From Streptomyces bambusae (GTDB taxonomy: Bacteria > Actinomycetota > Actinomycetes > Streptomycetales > Streptomycetaceae): DNA of 39,670 nucleotides. The notes beneath the pieces are model-generated. The model saw only the letters and a list, made by a program, of their open reading frames with translations, was not told the DNA's origin and did no database searches. Positions 6,447 through 16,143 of the stretch are shown piece after piece (position 1 is the stretch's first letter; the number at the start of each line of letters is the position of its first letter). Position numbers and translations under genes: made by a program. Where the stretch lies: positions 1 to 39,670 of the forward strand of contig NZ_WTFF01000023.1 in NCBI RefSeq assembly GCF_019400985.1, read 5' to 3'.

Positions 6447-8165
6447 TCACCGTCCGCTGGTCACCGCGTAGTACTGGAGGTCCTGTACCTGTGCCCTCTG
6501 CTGCACCCGGTACGGCAGCTCCGCACTCGCCCCGCTCCGGCCGTCCCGCACGACCGTGGCCGAGCTGGTGCCGGTGCGCAGCGGCAGCAGCCGCGCGTGG
6601 ACGCCGGCCGGGGCCTCGTACGAGGAGGTGGCGGAGCCGACGGTCGTACGGACGGCGGCGGGCGAGGCGAGGAAGCTGAGTACCTCCACCGTGTCGCGGG
6701 CGGCGGCGCTGCCCTTGCGCAGGGACATCAGCAGGTGCTGGTCGCCGCTCGGCGCGGTGGCGGCGAACTGGGTGCGCGAGGTGACGTAGAGGGTGTCCCG
6801 GACGATCCGCGGCCAGTCGCCGGTCTTGAACCGGGTCAGGTAGTACGAGCTGAGGTCGAGGTAGGCGTGGCCGTTGTGCAGGGACGGTGCGAACTGGCTG
6901 CCCTCGGAGTAGTCGTTCCAGGTGGTCAGCTGTACCCAGTCGGCGCCGTCCTCGATGGCCCGGTGCCATGTGGCGCGCAGGGTCGCGGTGTTGCCCGCCT
7001 CGTCGTAGACGCCCTGGTTGGGCCGGGCGTCCTGGACGGAGACCGGCTGCATCCAGATCTTGCCCATGGCGTGGGCCCGCTGGACGTCCCGGGCGGAGCC
7101 CTCCTGGCCGACGTAGCTGCGGCTGCCCCATTCGGAGAAGCCGTAGCTGATCGGGGCGAACTCGCCGTTGTGGGCGCCGAAGTCGAGGAAGAGCGGGACG
7201 AAGGCGGTGCCGATGCCGTGCCGGGTGCGGAGGGTGTCGAGGACCTTCGCCCACCAGGCGGCGTTCTTCTGCTCCGCCTTGAACGGGGAGACGACGAGCC
7301 GGCCGTCGGCGAGCCGGTGCGCGGCCGGCTGCTTGCCGAGGGCAGCGAGCGCGTCGGCGAGGACGCCGGGGTCGTCGGTGTCCAGCGAGGTCATGTCCGG
7401 CATCAGCATGACCTTGAACTGCGGGTCGACCGAACGGGCCGCCTCCATCAGCTGGTTGGACCGCTCCCAGTTCTTCCCGGACAGCGACAGCAGGTCGAGC
7501 GTGAAGCCGTCGAGGCCGGCGGCGCGGGCGGTGGCCACCTCCTGCCGGAGGTTGGCGAGCTCCCAGTCGCCGCCCTTCGGGGCGACGGGCAGCGGGCGGT
7601 CGCGCAGCAGGCCGCCGTACGCCTTGTGCTTGCCGTTCTCCCCGTTCGGCTCCAGGTAGTTGCGGGCGTAGTAGTCGTCGGCGGCGGCCGCGTTGTCCAG
7701 GGAGAGCGGGTACGGGGTGAAGTAGTGGGCGAACACCAGCTTCCGGCCGGAGGAGCGCAGGGTGGCAGGGTCGGGCAGGTCGAACGGGAGTGCACCGGCG
7801 CGGTGTTGCTCTGCTCCGGCTCCGCCGCCGCTGCCCGTTCCGCCGTCGCCCGCGCCGTCCGGCCCGGGGCTCGCGCCGTGTCCGATGCCGGGGTCCTGTC
7901 CCGAACCGCCGGGCGTGGCGCTGCCGGTGGGGCTGGCGAGGCCGGTGGGCCAGGGGCCGCCGACCGCGGGCGCGGCTGCGGTGCCCGGCCGGTCCCCGGC
8001 GGCGAAGGGGTCCCAGGCGATCCCGGTGGCGGCGCACACGCCGACCAGGAGGAAGGCGGACAGGGCGAGGGCCAGCAGCGACCTGCGCCCTCGTCCGCGT
8101 CCGCGTCCGCGTAATCCGGTACGGCGCCGGTGCGAACCGGGCCTTCTGCGCCGCTGTTCGCTCAT
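6447..8165 (-). CDS. Membrane-anchored glycoside hydrolase, GH71/GH99-like
   Basis: A 572-residue extracytoplasmic protein. Arg-rich cytoplasmic residues 1-34 precede one hydrophobic helix (LLALALSAFLLVGVCAATG), then a Gly/Pro/Thr-rich linker to about residue 125, then the catalytic domain. The domain begins KLVFAHYFTPYPLS and includes GLDGFTLDLLSLS, KVMLMPDMTSLDTDDPG and VQLTTWNDYSEGSQFAPS, the TIM-barrel pattern of family 71 alpha-1,3-glucanases and GH99-like enzymes. A beta-sandwich tail follows. The ATG at 8163-8165 has GGAGG nine bases upstream. Codon 18 is TTA (plus 8112-8114), so translation should need the bldA tRNA. Expected role: hydrolysis of alpha-glucan outside the membrane. The family call is by motif memory and is moderate. 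Confidence 0.78.
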   Translation of the reverse strand: MSEQRRRRPGSHRRRTGLRGRGRGRGRRSLLALALSAFLLVGVCAATGIAWDPFAAGDRPGTAAAPAVGGPWPTGLASPTGSATPGGSGQDPGIGHGASPGPDGAGDGGTGSGGGAGAEQHRAGALPFDLPDPATLRSSGRKLVFAHYFTPYPLSLDNAAAADDYYARNYLEPNGENGKHKAYGGLLRDRPLPVAPKGGDWELANLRQEVATARAAGLDGFTLDLLSLSGKNWERSNQLMEAARSVDPQFKVMLMPDMTSLDTDDPGVLADALAALGKQPAAHRLADGRLVVSPFKAEQKNAAWWAKVLDTLRTRHGIGTAFVPLFLDFGAHNGEFAPISYGFSEWGSRSYVGQEGSARDVQRAHAMGKIWMQPVSVQDARPNQGVYDEAGNTATLRATWHRAIEDGADWVQLTTWNDYSEGSQFAPSLHNGHAYLDLSSYYLTRFKTGDWPRIVRDTLYVTSRTQFAATAPSGDQHLLMSLRKGSAAARDTVEVLSFLASPAAVRTTVGSATSSYEAPAGVHARLLPLRTGTSSATVVRDGRSGASAELPYRVQQRAQVQDLQYYAVTSGR

Positions 8166-8514
8166 CGTCGTCGCCTCCAGGGGAATATGCCCGAGTTTCC
8201 GGACTGCACAGCAGTAGAGCGGATTCCCGGGGAGCGGACAACCGTTCTCCACCGGCTACCACTTGGAGGTGCCCCGGACTGGGACCCGGACCGCGGCACG
8301 TACGTCACACGCACCACGGCACCTACGCCGACTGCTGCGGATGTCCTGGTCGGAGCCTGCCGAATCCGCGCCACCGCTGGCCTTCCACCGCATCTGGCGC
8401 ATAATCGCTCGTGCGGCTCGAAACCACCCTCCGGCCGCAAACAGGCGTCATGCCAGGTCAGCTCAGGTCAGGTCAGGTCAGGTCAGGTCAGGTCACGTAT
8501 GCATGGGGGGCATC
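8166..8514. other. Divergent intergenic region between the GH71-like and STAND-like genes
   Basis: No gene is supported here. A plausible plus-strand promoter is CTGGCC (8377-8382), 17-bp spacer, CATAAT (8400-8405), about 110 bases before the STAND-like gene. For the leftward gene a CATATT-like box lies about 20 bases before its ATG. A pentanucleotide repeat (separate entry) falls in the rightward leader. Confidence 0.45.
8455..8494 (+). repeat. AGGTC pentanucleotide repeat in the leader of the STAND-like gene
   Basis: Six perfect AGGTC units run from 8465 to 8494, preceded by two imperfect ones (8455-8464). The run ends 20 bases before the GTG at 8515. A five-base unit changes frame and spacing when it slips, so it could alter the leader, or the upstream-extended reading frame, by replication slippage. 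Confidence 0.9.
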
Positions 8515-8985
8515 GTGCCGATGAGGGAACAAGGGGCCGCGGACACGCGGGCCCCCTTACTGCCGGCGACGTCCGCCGAGTTGTCGCGGCTGTTGACGGC
8601 CGTGCGGCGGGGCCGGGTCCTGACGGTGACCGGGCTCGTCCGGGAGCCGCGGAGCCTGCTCGTCCGCGAGATCGCGCGGCGGATCCAGTCCAACTTCTAC
8701 GACGGGGTGGTCCTGGTCTGCCTCGACCGCCCCTCGGGCGTGCGCGAACTGGTCGACGGGCTGGACGGCGTACCCGGCAGGGCCTTCCCGCCGTCCGGTA
8801 CGGACCGTGCCGCGTCCTGGCTGGCGGAACGGGACATGCTGCTCGTCCTCGACGGCTGCGAACAGCTCGATCCGGCCGCGCTCGGCTGGCTGCGCAAGCT
8901 GCTGGCCGTGGCCCCCGGGGTGCGGATCCTCGCCGCCGGGCGCACCGCGCTGGCGCTGGAGCAGGAGCGCGTGCACCGGCTCTGA
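8515..8985 (+). CDS. Short STAND/NB-ARC-like NTPase relative lacking a P-loop
   Basis: A 156-residue protein that aligns by eye with the NTPase core of AfsR/LuxR-type STAND regulators: VLTVTGLVREPRSLLVREIA where a P-loop would be, then FYDGVVLVCLDRPSGV, a clear Walker B strand (DMLLVLDGCEQLDP) and the sensor-like GVRILAAGRTALALEQERVH. The GxxxxGK[ST] P-loop is gone (GLVREPRS instead), and the helical, sensor-array and DNA-binding domains are absent. Starts at 8503 (ATG), 8515 (GTG) and 8521 (ATG) share a frame; GTG 8515 is four bases after GGGGGG and is preferred. Codon 15 is TTA (8557-8559). The divergent GH71-like neighbour also has an early TTA. It may be a stand-alone regulatory partner or a decayed remnant. 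Confidence 0.6.
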   Translation: MPMREQGAADTRAPLLPATSAELSRLLTAVRRGRVLTVTGLVREPRSLLVREIARRIQSNFYDGVVLVCLDRPSGVRELVDGLDGVPGRAFPPSGTDRAASWLAERDMLLVLDGCEQLDPAALGWLRKLLAVAPGVRILAAGRTALALEQERVHRL

Positions 8986-9008
8986 CGACCGGCCTGACGG
9001 CCTGACGA

Positions 9009-9048
9009 ATGCGCGGATGCGCGGATGCGCGGATGCGCGGATGCGGCG
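9009..9048. repeat. 8-bp tandem repeat ATGCGCGG
   Basis: Four perfect ATGCGCGG units (9009-9040) and a fifth imperfect one lie 24 bases after the stop codon of the STAND-like gene. They give a run of false start codons in that frame but no supported ORF. Confidence 0.9.
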
Positions 9049-9086
9049 ACCGTCCGGACACCCGGCCGCCCCGCCCGGACACACGA

Positions 9087-9119
9087 CCGCCCCGGCCGGG
9101 CGGAAGCCGGCCGGGGCGG
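9087..9119. terminator. GC-rich bidirectional terminator hairpin
   Basis: Perfect 13-bp arms CCGCCCCGGCCGG and CCGGCCGGGGCGG enclose a 7-base loop (GCGGAAG). The hairpin lies between the convergent STAND-like and icd genes. There is no clear T-tract, as is common for Streptomyces terminators. Confidence 0.75.
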
Positions 9120-9136
9120 GGGCGCGTACCGTCGGA

Positions 9137-11482
<2,346 letters not shown>

Positions 11483-11517
11483 TCACTCGCCGGGCCTCGC
11501 ACGGCCCGCCGACGACG

Positions 11518-11553
11518 GAGCGCCGCCGCCGACGGGTGTCGGCGGCGGCGCTC
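11518..11553. terminator. Strong GC hairpin between icd and the DUF805 gene
   Basis: Perfect 16-bp arms (11518-11533 and 11538-11553, GAGCGCCGCCGCCGAC and its complement) close a 4-base loop GGGT. It lies 36 bases after the DUF805 stop codon on the minus strand and should end that transcript before the icd promoter. No T-tract is seen. Confidence 0.82.
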
Positions 11554-11588
11554 GCGGTCCGGTTCCCGGCTCTGGCGGGCTGCTCGGC

Positions 11589-11945
11589 TCAGGCGGCCGG
11601 GGCGTACTTCGGGTTGTGGCCCCACCGGTTGGGGTTGGCCGAGCCCTCGGTCGCGGCGAAGACGATCAGGACGATGGCGCCGACGAGCGGGATCAGGCCG
11701 ATCAGCAGCCACCAGGCGGAGCGGTCCGTGTCGTGCAGGCGGCGGACGGAGACGGCCAGCGCGGGAACGAGGATGGCCAGGACGTACAGGCCGGTGAGCA
11801 GGCCGCTGGTGCCCAGGACGGCGTCCAGGGTCCCCAGCACGGCGGTGATGATGATGTTGAACAGGGTGAACAGCCAGTACTCCTGGCGGCGCGCGCGGCC
11901 GCTGAAGACGGCGTAGTTCCTCAGGACGTAGAGGTAGTCGTGCAC
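11589..11945 (-). CDS. DUF805 family membrane protein
   Basis: A 118-residue protein with about four predicted membrane helices. Family marks: YAVFSGRARRQEYWLFTLFN at residues 11-30, then LAVSVRRLHDTDRSAWWLLIG and the C-terminal ANPNRWGHNPK. These proteins are widespread small inner-membrane proteins of unknown function. I prefer the GTG at 11945 (VHDYLYVLRNYAVFSG), because DUF805 proteins begin just before this motif and GGGGGGA lies four bases upstream; a TTG at 11957 is the alternative. A good promoter is seen 57 bases upstream (12002-12030). The gene appears to be transcribed alone, ended by the 16-bp hairpin. Confidence 0.88.
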   Translation of the reverse strand: MHDYLYVLRNYAVFSGRARRQEYWLFTLFNIIITAVLGTLDAVLGTSGLLTGLYVLAILVPALAVSVRRLHDTDRSAWWLLIGLIPLVGAIVLIVFAATEGSANPNRWGHNPKYAPAA

Positions 11946-12001
11946 AAGTCCCCCCAAATGGACGGTTCGCCGGCCCGTCCATGCGGAGCAAGCCGGGGCA
12001 G

Positions 12002-12030
12002 AACTTATGCCCGACCCAACTCGCGGTCAA
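12002..12030 (-). promoter_or_regulatory. Promoter of the DUF805 gene
   Basis: On the minus strand TTGACC (plus 12025-12030) is separated by 17 bp from TAAGTT (plus 12002-12007). This is close to the housekeeping sigma consensus and predicts a leader of about 50 bases before the GTG at 11945. Confidence 0.65.
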
Positions 12031-12104
12031 GGCTGTTCCAGCGCATCCGGAAGGGCGATTTTCCACGGTCTTTCAGCAGAAACGAGCATCACTGCACCGC
12101 CCGT

Positions 12105-12141
12105 GGAGGATCAGTCCTCCCCCGTGGAGGACCAGTCCTCC
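12105..12141. repeat. Twin 16-bp palindromes downstream of the DUF3040 gene
   Basis: GGAGGATCAGTCCTCC (12105-12120) and GGAGGACCAGTCCTCC (12126-12141) each have 6-bp perfect arms and a 4-base loop, in tandem at a 21-bp step. They lie 12 bases after the DUF3040 stop codon. They may be a double terminator or, at two helical turns apart, a paired operator. Confidence 0.75.
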
Positions 12142-12153
12142 GCCCGTAGCGGA

Positions 12154-12510
12154 TCACTCCGCCGCCCGCGCGCCCCCGGTCGGACGCCGCTCCGCGCAGC
12201 GCCGGCACCACCGGCACACCAGCCTCAGGACGCACACCAGGGTGAGCACCCAGGCGCCGGCGAAGGCCCAGATCAGCGTCGGCGACGAGCGGGACACGGC
12301 CGGCACGAACAGCACGAGCGCCGCCAGACCCGCCAGCCAGGCGGCGACGGCGAGCACGTGCTCGCGGACCGTGGCGACCGGTCCCGTCCAGGGCCGCACC
12401 CCCCGCCGCATGGTGGTCAGCCGGCGCGCGAGGAGTGCGTCCGACGCCAGCGTCCGCTCGATCTCTCCCAGGATCTTCTGCTCGTGCTCCGACAGTCCGC
12501 GGCCGTCCAT
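12154..12510 (-). CDS. DUF3040 domain protein
   Basis: A 118-residue protein. It opens MDGRGLSEHEQKILGEIERT, the hallmark LSEHEQ-x-LLxEIE start of DUF3040, a small actinobacterial family with a cytoplasmic helix followed by two membrane helices (here VLAVAAWLAGLAALVLFVP and LIWAFAGAWVLTLVCVLRL). A Cys/Arg-rich tail CRWCRRCAERR follows. I chose the ATG at 12508-12510 since GAGGAG is nine bases upstream; the GTG two codons earlier is only three bases from it. It lies 25 bases after the ligase gene on the same strand and is probably co-transcribed. Function unknown. Confidence 0.85.
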   Translation of the reverse strand: MDGRGLSEHEQKILGEIERTLASDALLARRLTTMRRGVRPWTGPVATVREHVLAVAAWLAGLAALVLFVPAVSRSSPTLIWAFAGAWVLTLVCVLRLVCRWCRRCAERRPTGGARAAE

Positions 12511-12535
12511 GGTCACCCACTCCTCACCCGCTCCC

Positions 12536-13636
12536 TCACACGGCGGCGGTGGCCGCGACGAGGGTGTCCACCACGTCGCGCAGCGACCCTCGCCGCCGGT
12601 ACGCCGAGCGCTGCCGGGCGGCTCCGCTGCCCTGTGCCCGCAGCCGCTTCAGCAGGTCGTTCACGAGGTCCAGGTCGCCCGCGGCCTCCAGCCCGGGCGC
12701 GGTCCGCTCGACCAGCCGGTCCACCAGCTGCCCCGCCGGCAGCTCCCGGCCGGTGACGGGGTCCAGGCCGGTGCCGTCCATCCCGTGGGCGGCGGCGTAC
12801 CGGTGCGCCGAGCGCAGCAGGCGCTCCGTCACCTCCGGTGGCGGCAGCTCCCGTTCGACGTCGTCGAGCAGGGTGGCGGTGAGCCCGCGCACCAGGGCGG
12901 CCAGCAACACCACCGTGTCCAGGTCGGCGTTGGCGTCGGCGACGCGGACCTCCAGTGTGGGCACGTGCTCGGAGGGGCGGGCGTACCAGTAGATCATCCG
13001 ACGGTCGAGCAGGATCCGTTCGCTGACGAGCGCGCTGACGAAGGGTTCGTACTCGTGTTCGCGCAAGAGCGGTGTCGGTCCGACCGTCGGCCAGCGGGAG
13101 AACTCCACGGACCGCCAGCTGTCGAACCCAGTGTCGCTTCCCAGCCAGTAGGGCGAGTTGCCGGTGAGCGACTGGAGCACGGGCAGCCAGGGGCGCATGT
13201 GGCCCGCGAGGGCGAGGGCCTCGTGCCGCTCCAGGGTTCCGATGTGCACGTGCGTGCCGCACACCAGGCCGTCGTAGGTGCCGACGATCGCGGCGAACCG
13301 GGTCGCCATCCGGCGGTAGCGCTCGCAGTCGGTGACGGTGAGCGGCTTGGCCGGCGGCACCACGGGGGTGCCGGTGGCGACGATCCGGCAGCCGGCCTGC
13401 TCCGCAGCGTCCCCGACGACGGACCGCAGGAGGGCCAGCTCGCCGCGCAGCGCGCCGAGGTCGGCCGCGGGGCGGGTGCAGACCTCCACCTGGGAGGTGT
13501 AGAACTCCGTCTGCACCTGCTCGCCGAGCTGCTCGGCCGCGGCGGCGATGACCTCGGGCGCCCGGGGGGAGGGGGATCTGCTCGCGCCGTCGACCAGCAG
13601 GAACTCTTCCTCCACGCCCATGGTCAAGACTCTCAT
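12536..13636 (-). CDS. Carboxylate-amine ligase, glutamate-cysteine ligase type 2 (YbdK-like)
   Basis: A 366-residue ATP-grasp-like ligase of the GCS2 family. Marks: N-terminal MGVEEEFLLVD (nucleotide/metal site), QTEFYTSQVEVCT, GTHVHIG at about residue 127 and the C-terminal ANADLDTVVLLAALVRGL and RAQGSGAARQRSAYRRRGS segments. Members join an amine to the gamma-carboxylate of glutamate or act as weak glutamate-cysteine ligases. Actinobacteria use mycothiol rather than glutathione, so the natural product is unclear. The ATG has GAGGAG five bases upstream. It forms a likely two-gene unit with the DUF3040 gene. Confidence 0.88.
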   Translation of the reverse strand: MRVLTMGVEEEFLLVDGASRSPSPRAPEVIAAAAEQLGEQVQTEFYTSQVEVCTRPAADLGALRGELALLRSVVGDAAEQAGCRIVATGTPVVPPAKPLTVTDCERYRRMATRFAAIVGTYDGLVCGTHVHIGTLERHEALALAGHMRPWLPVLQSLTGNSPYWLGSDTGFDSWRSVEFSRWPTVGPTPLLREHEYEPFVSALVSERILLDRRMIYWYARPSEHVPTLEVRVADANADLDTVVLLAALVRGLTATLLDDVERELPPPEVTERLLRSAHRYAAAHGMDGTGLDPVTGRELPAGQLVDRLVERTAPGLEAAGDLDLVNDLLKRLRAQGSGAARQRSAYRRRGSLRDVVDTLVAATAAV

Positions 13637-13721
13637 CGTGCCTCCTCACCCCCGTGCGCCGCGTGTACCCCCCTGAGGAGGTCCGAAGCACCGGAGGCGG
13701 GCCGAGATGCGGGGCCTTCAT

Positions 13722-14360
13722 TCATTTGATCAGGGTGTGCCGTAGCGCCCAGAGCGGGATCGCGATCCAGCACAGGGCGAACCAGATCGCCATCATCACC
13801 ACCAGCCACAGCGCCGTGCTGTCCGGCAGGACCATGCGGAGGATCAGCAGCATGGTCGAGGCCATGGTGCAGAACAGGAGCACCAGGCCGACGATGGTCA
13901 GTCGCGAGGCCCAGATTACCGCCTCGGGCTTCAGCCTGCGCCCGAAGACCAGCCGGTGGAAGGAGACCGGTCCGACCAGCACGCCCGTGGTGGCCGCGCC
14001 GAGGACGACGGTGACGACGTAGATGGTCCGGTCGGTGGCACCGAGCTCGGTGAAGCGGGGCTGGAAGACCACGGTCAGCAGGAAGGCGAAGAGGATCTGC
14101 ACGCCCGTCTGGGTCACGCGCAGCTCCTGGAGCAGCTCGGCCCAGTGGCGGTCCGCCCGCTCGGCCGCCGACTCGTGGCGCTCGGGGTCGCCCGTCCCGG
14201 AGTCGCCCGTTCCGCGGTCGCCCGTCCCGGGGTCGCCCGTCCCGGGGTGACTCGTCTCCCGCTCGTACGTCCCGGGCTTGCTCGTCTCCCGCTCGTACGT
14301 CCCGGGCTTGCTCGTCTCCCGCTCGTACGTCCCGGGCTTGCTCGTCTCTCGCTCGGACAT
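13722..14360 (-). CDS. DUF6328 membrane protein with a repeat-built N-terminus
   Basis: A 212-residue protein. From about residue 66 it follows the DUF6328 pattern: ERADRHWAELLQELRVTQTG, then four hydrophobic helices (VQILFAFLLTVVF, VVTVVLGAATTGVLVGPVSF, LTIVGLVLLFCTMASTMLLI, LWLVVMMAIWFALCWIAIPL). The first 60 residues are unusual: three copies of a 10-residue unit ERETSKPGTY, a fourth partial one, then GTGDP-type 5-residue units. No ATG or GTG lies inside this section, so the repeats must be translated if the ATG at 14358-14360 is right, although no good ribosome-binding site precedes it. Function of the family is unknown. Confidence 0.82.
   Translation of the reverse strand: MSERETSKPGTYERETSKPGTYERETSKPGTYERETSHPGTGDPGTGDRGTGDSGTGDPERHESAAERADRHWAELLQELRVTQTGVQILFAFLLTVVFQPRFTELGATDRTIYVVTVVLGAATTGVLVGPVSFHRLVFGRRLKPEAVIWASRLTIVGLVLLFCTMASTMLLILRMVLPDSTALWLVVMMAIWFALCWIAIPLWALRHTLIK
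14191..14357. repeat. In-frame 15-bp and 30-bp coding repeats in the DUF6328 gene
   Basis: Four 15-bp units (14191-14250, core CCCGTCCCGGGGTCG) are followed by three identical 30-bp units at 14251, 14281 and 14311, then a partial fourth unit. Both lengths are multiples of three, so copy-number change would keep the frame. Confidence 0.95.
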
Positions 14361-14462
14361 GCAAGGCGTGTGCCCGCCCCGCCCTCCGCTACGCATCTTC
14401 GCCCGCCGACGGGGTAGCCGCCGGGCGGAGCCCCGTCCCGGCGGACCTGAGGAGGCGTCGCC

Positions 14463-15872
14463 ATGCGCTCGTACTGGATCGACAGCGCCCGCGCCCCGGC
14501 CCGACCCGCCCTGGAGGACGGTCTCACCGCCGACGTGGTCGTCGTCGGCGCCGGCATCGCGGGGCTGTGCACGGCCCGGGAGCTCCTGCGGGCCGGCCGC
14601 GAGGTGGTGGTCCTGGAGGCCGACAAGGTCGGCGGCGGGGTCACCGGCCACACCACCGGCAAGCTGACCTCCCTGCACGGGCTGTGCTACGCCCGCCTGG
14701 CCCGCAGGCACGGCGCCGACGCCGCCGCCCTGTACGCGGAGTCCCAGGAGGACGCGCTGCGGCATGTCCTGGTCATGTGCCGGGAGGCGGGCATCGACGC
14801 GGAGGCGGAGCGGCTGCCCGCGTTCACCTATCTGACGGACGAAGGCCGCACCGGGGAGCTGCTCGAGGAGGCGGAGGCGGCCGCCGCGGCCGGGCTGGAC
14901 GCCCGGTACGTGACGGAGACCGGGCTGCCGTTCCCGGTGGCGGGGGCGGTGCGGGTGGAGGACCAGCTGCAGTTCCATCCGCGCCGGTTCCTGATCGGCC
15001 TCGCGGCGGACGTGGCCGCCCACGGCGGCGCCGTGTACGAGCACACGCGGGTCCGGGGCCTGCGGGAACGGGCCGACTGCCGGCTGGAGCTGGCGGGCGG
15101 CGTGACCGTGCACGCCAAGGACGTGGTGCTGGCCACGCACTATCCGCTGGTGTGCCACTCGATGCTGATGGCCAGGCTGACCGTACGCCGGGAGCTGGTC
15201 GTGGCCGCTCCGGTGGACGCGGCGGACGCGCCCGAGGGCATGTACCTGACCCCCGAGGAGAACACGCGCTCGGTGCGGAGCGCGCCGTACGGGGAGGGGC
15301 GCCGGCTGGTGATCGTGACCGGCGAGGCGTTCGAGCCGGGCGCGGCCGGCAGCGCGGAGCGCCTGGCGCGGCTGGAGGACTGGGCGCACCGGCACCTGCC
15401 GGGCTTCCCGAGCGGGCCCGCGCCCTACCGGTGGTCGGCGCAGGACGTCTTCTCGAACGACCACCTGCCGTACATCGGCCATGAGCACCCCGACACCGAG
15501 CACGTCTTCGTCGCGACCGGCTTCGGCGGGTGGGGCATGAGCAACGGCGTGCTCGCGGGGCGGCTGCTGGCCGCGCACGTCGCGGGCGGCCCGCGCCCGC
15601 CGTGGACCGAGCTGTACGAGCCCCGGCGCCACCTGCCGCTGCGCGAGGTGGCGTCGATCGCGCGGGCCCAGTCCGCCGTCGCCCGCCACTACGTGGCCGG
15701 CTTCGGCCCGGCGCCGCGCTGTACGCACATGGGCTGCGAGCTGGGCTTCAACGATGCCGAGGAGACCTGGGAGTGTCCGTGCCACGGCTCCCGGTTCGCC
15801 GCCGACGGCCGGGTCCTGCAGGGGCCGGCCACCGATCCGCTGGATGTGAAGGATACGAGGGAGCTGCCATGA
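14463..15872 (+). CDS. FAD-dependent oxidoreductase with C-terminal Rieske domain
   Basis: A 469-residue two-part enzyme. Residues 23-45 hold the FAD dinucleotide-binding loop GAGIAGLCTARELLRAG of the DAO/glycine-oxidase fold, followed by GGGVTGHTTGKLTSLHGL. The FAD domain closes near 365 with FVATGFGGWGMSNGVLAG. A short link leads to a Rieske 2Fe-2S domain with C420-T-H422 and C438-P-C-H441, both ligand pairs complete. The build matches the YhfW-like FAD/Rieske oxidoreductases of Bacillus and actinobacteria, whose substrate is unknown. The ATG has GAGGAGGCG eight bases upstream. It is divergent from the DUF6328 gene and overlaps the next ORF by ATGA. Confidence 0.92.
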   Translation: MRSYWIDSARAPARPALEDGLTADVVVVGAGIAGLCTARELLRAGREVVVLEADKVGGGVTGHTTGKLTSLHGLCYARLARRHGADAAALYAESQEDALRHVLVMCREAGIDAEAERLPAFTYLTDEGRTGELLEEAEAAAAAGLDARYVTETGLPFPVAGAVRVEDQLQFHPRRFLIGLAADVAAHGGAVYEHTRVRGLRERADCRLELAGGVTVHAKDVVLATHYPLVCHSMLMARLTVRRELVVAAPVDAADAPEGMYLTPEENTRSVRSAPYGEGRRLVIVTGEAFEPGAAGSAERLARLEDWAHRHLPGFPSGPAPYRWSAQDVFSNDHLPYIGHEHPDTEHVFVATGFGGWGMSNGVLAGRLLAAHVAGGPRPPWTELYEPRRHLPLREVASIARAQSAVARHYVAGFGPAPRCTHMGCELGFNDAEETWECPCHGSRFAADGRVLQGPATDPLDVKDTRELP

Positions 15873-16096
15873 CCTCCGTGACCATGACGACGCCGGCCGC
15901 CAGGACCAGCGGCTCCGTGCCCCCGGCCGATCCCGCGCCCCAGCCGCGCGAGCCGTACCCGGTCCCGCACGACCCGCAGCCGCCGGACCCCGACCGCGAG
16001 CCCGAGCCGGCCCCGGACCGCAGCCCGGGCGAACCCGAGCCCGCCCCGGACCGCGACCCGGGCGAGCCCCCGCGGGTCCCGGAGCCGCCCGACTGA
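15869..16096 (+). CDS. Proline-rich small protein, translationally coupled
   Basis: A 75-residue protein whose ATG overlaps the TGA of the FAD/Rieske gene. After a Thr/Ala-rich start it is almost wholly Pro, Glu, Asp and Arg, with a repeated EPAPDR-x-PGEPE unit. It should be acidic and disordered, and it has no signal peptide. No family is recognised. The tight overlap and high-GC third positions favour a real gene, but this composition can also arise by chance in GC-rich DNA. If real, it could act as an acidic partner or tether of the oxidoreductase; that is inference. Confidence 0.55.
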   Translation: MTSVTMTTPAARTSGSVPPADPAPQPREPYPVPHDPQPPDPDREPEPAPDRSPGEPEPAPDRDPGEPPRVPEPPD

Positions 16097-16143
16097 GGCT
16101 CCGGCCGACGCCTCGGGCTCCGACTGGACTGCACTGGACTGCG

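Noticed and set aside
6055..8262. 735-residue minus-strand ORF over the GH71-like gene and the repeats
   Set aside because: It is a shadow frame of the GH71-like gene, rich in Arg and Pro, joined to repeat sequence.
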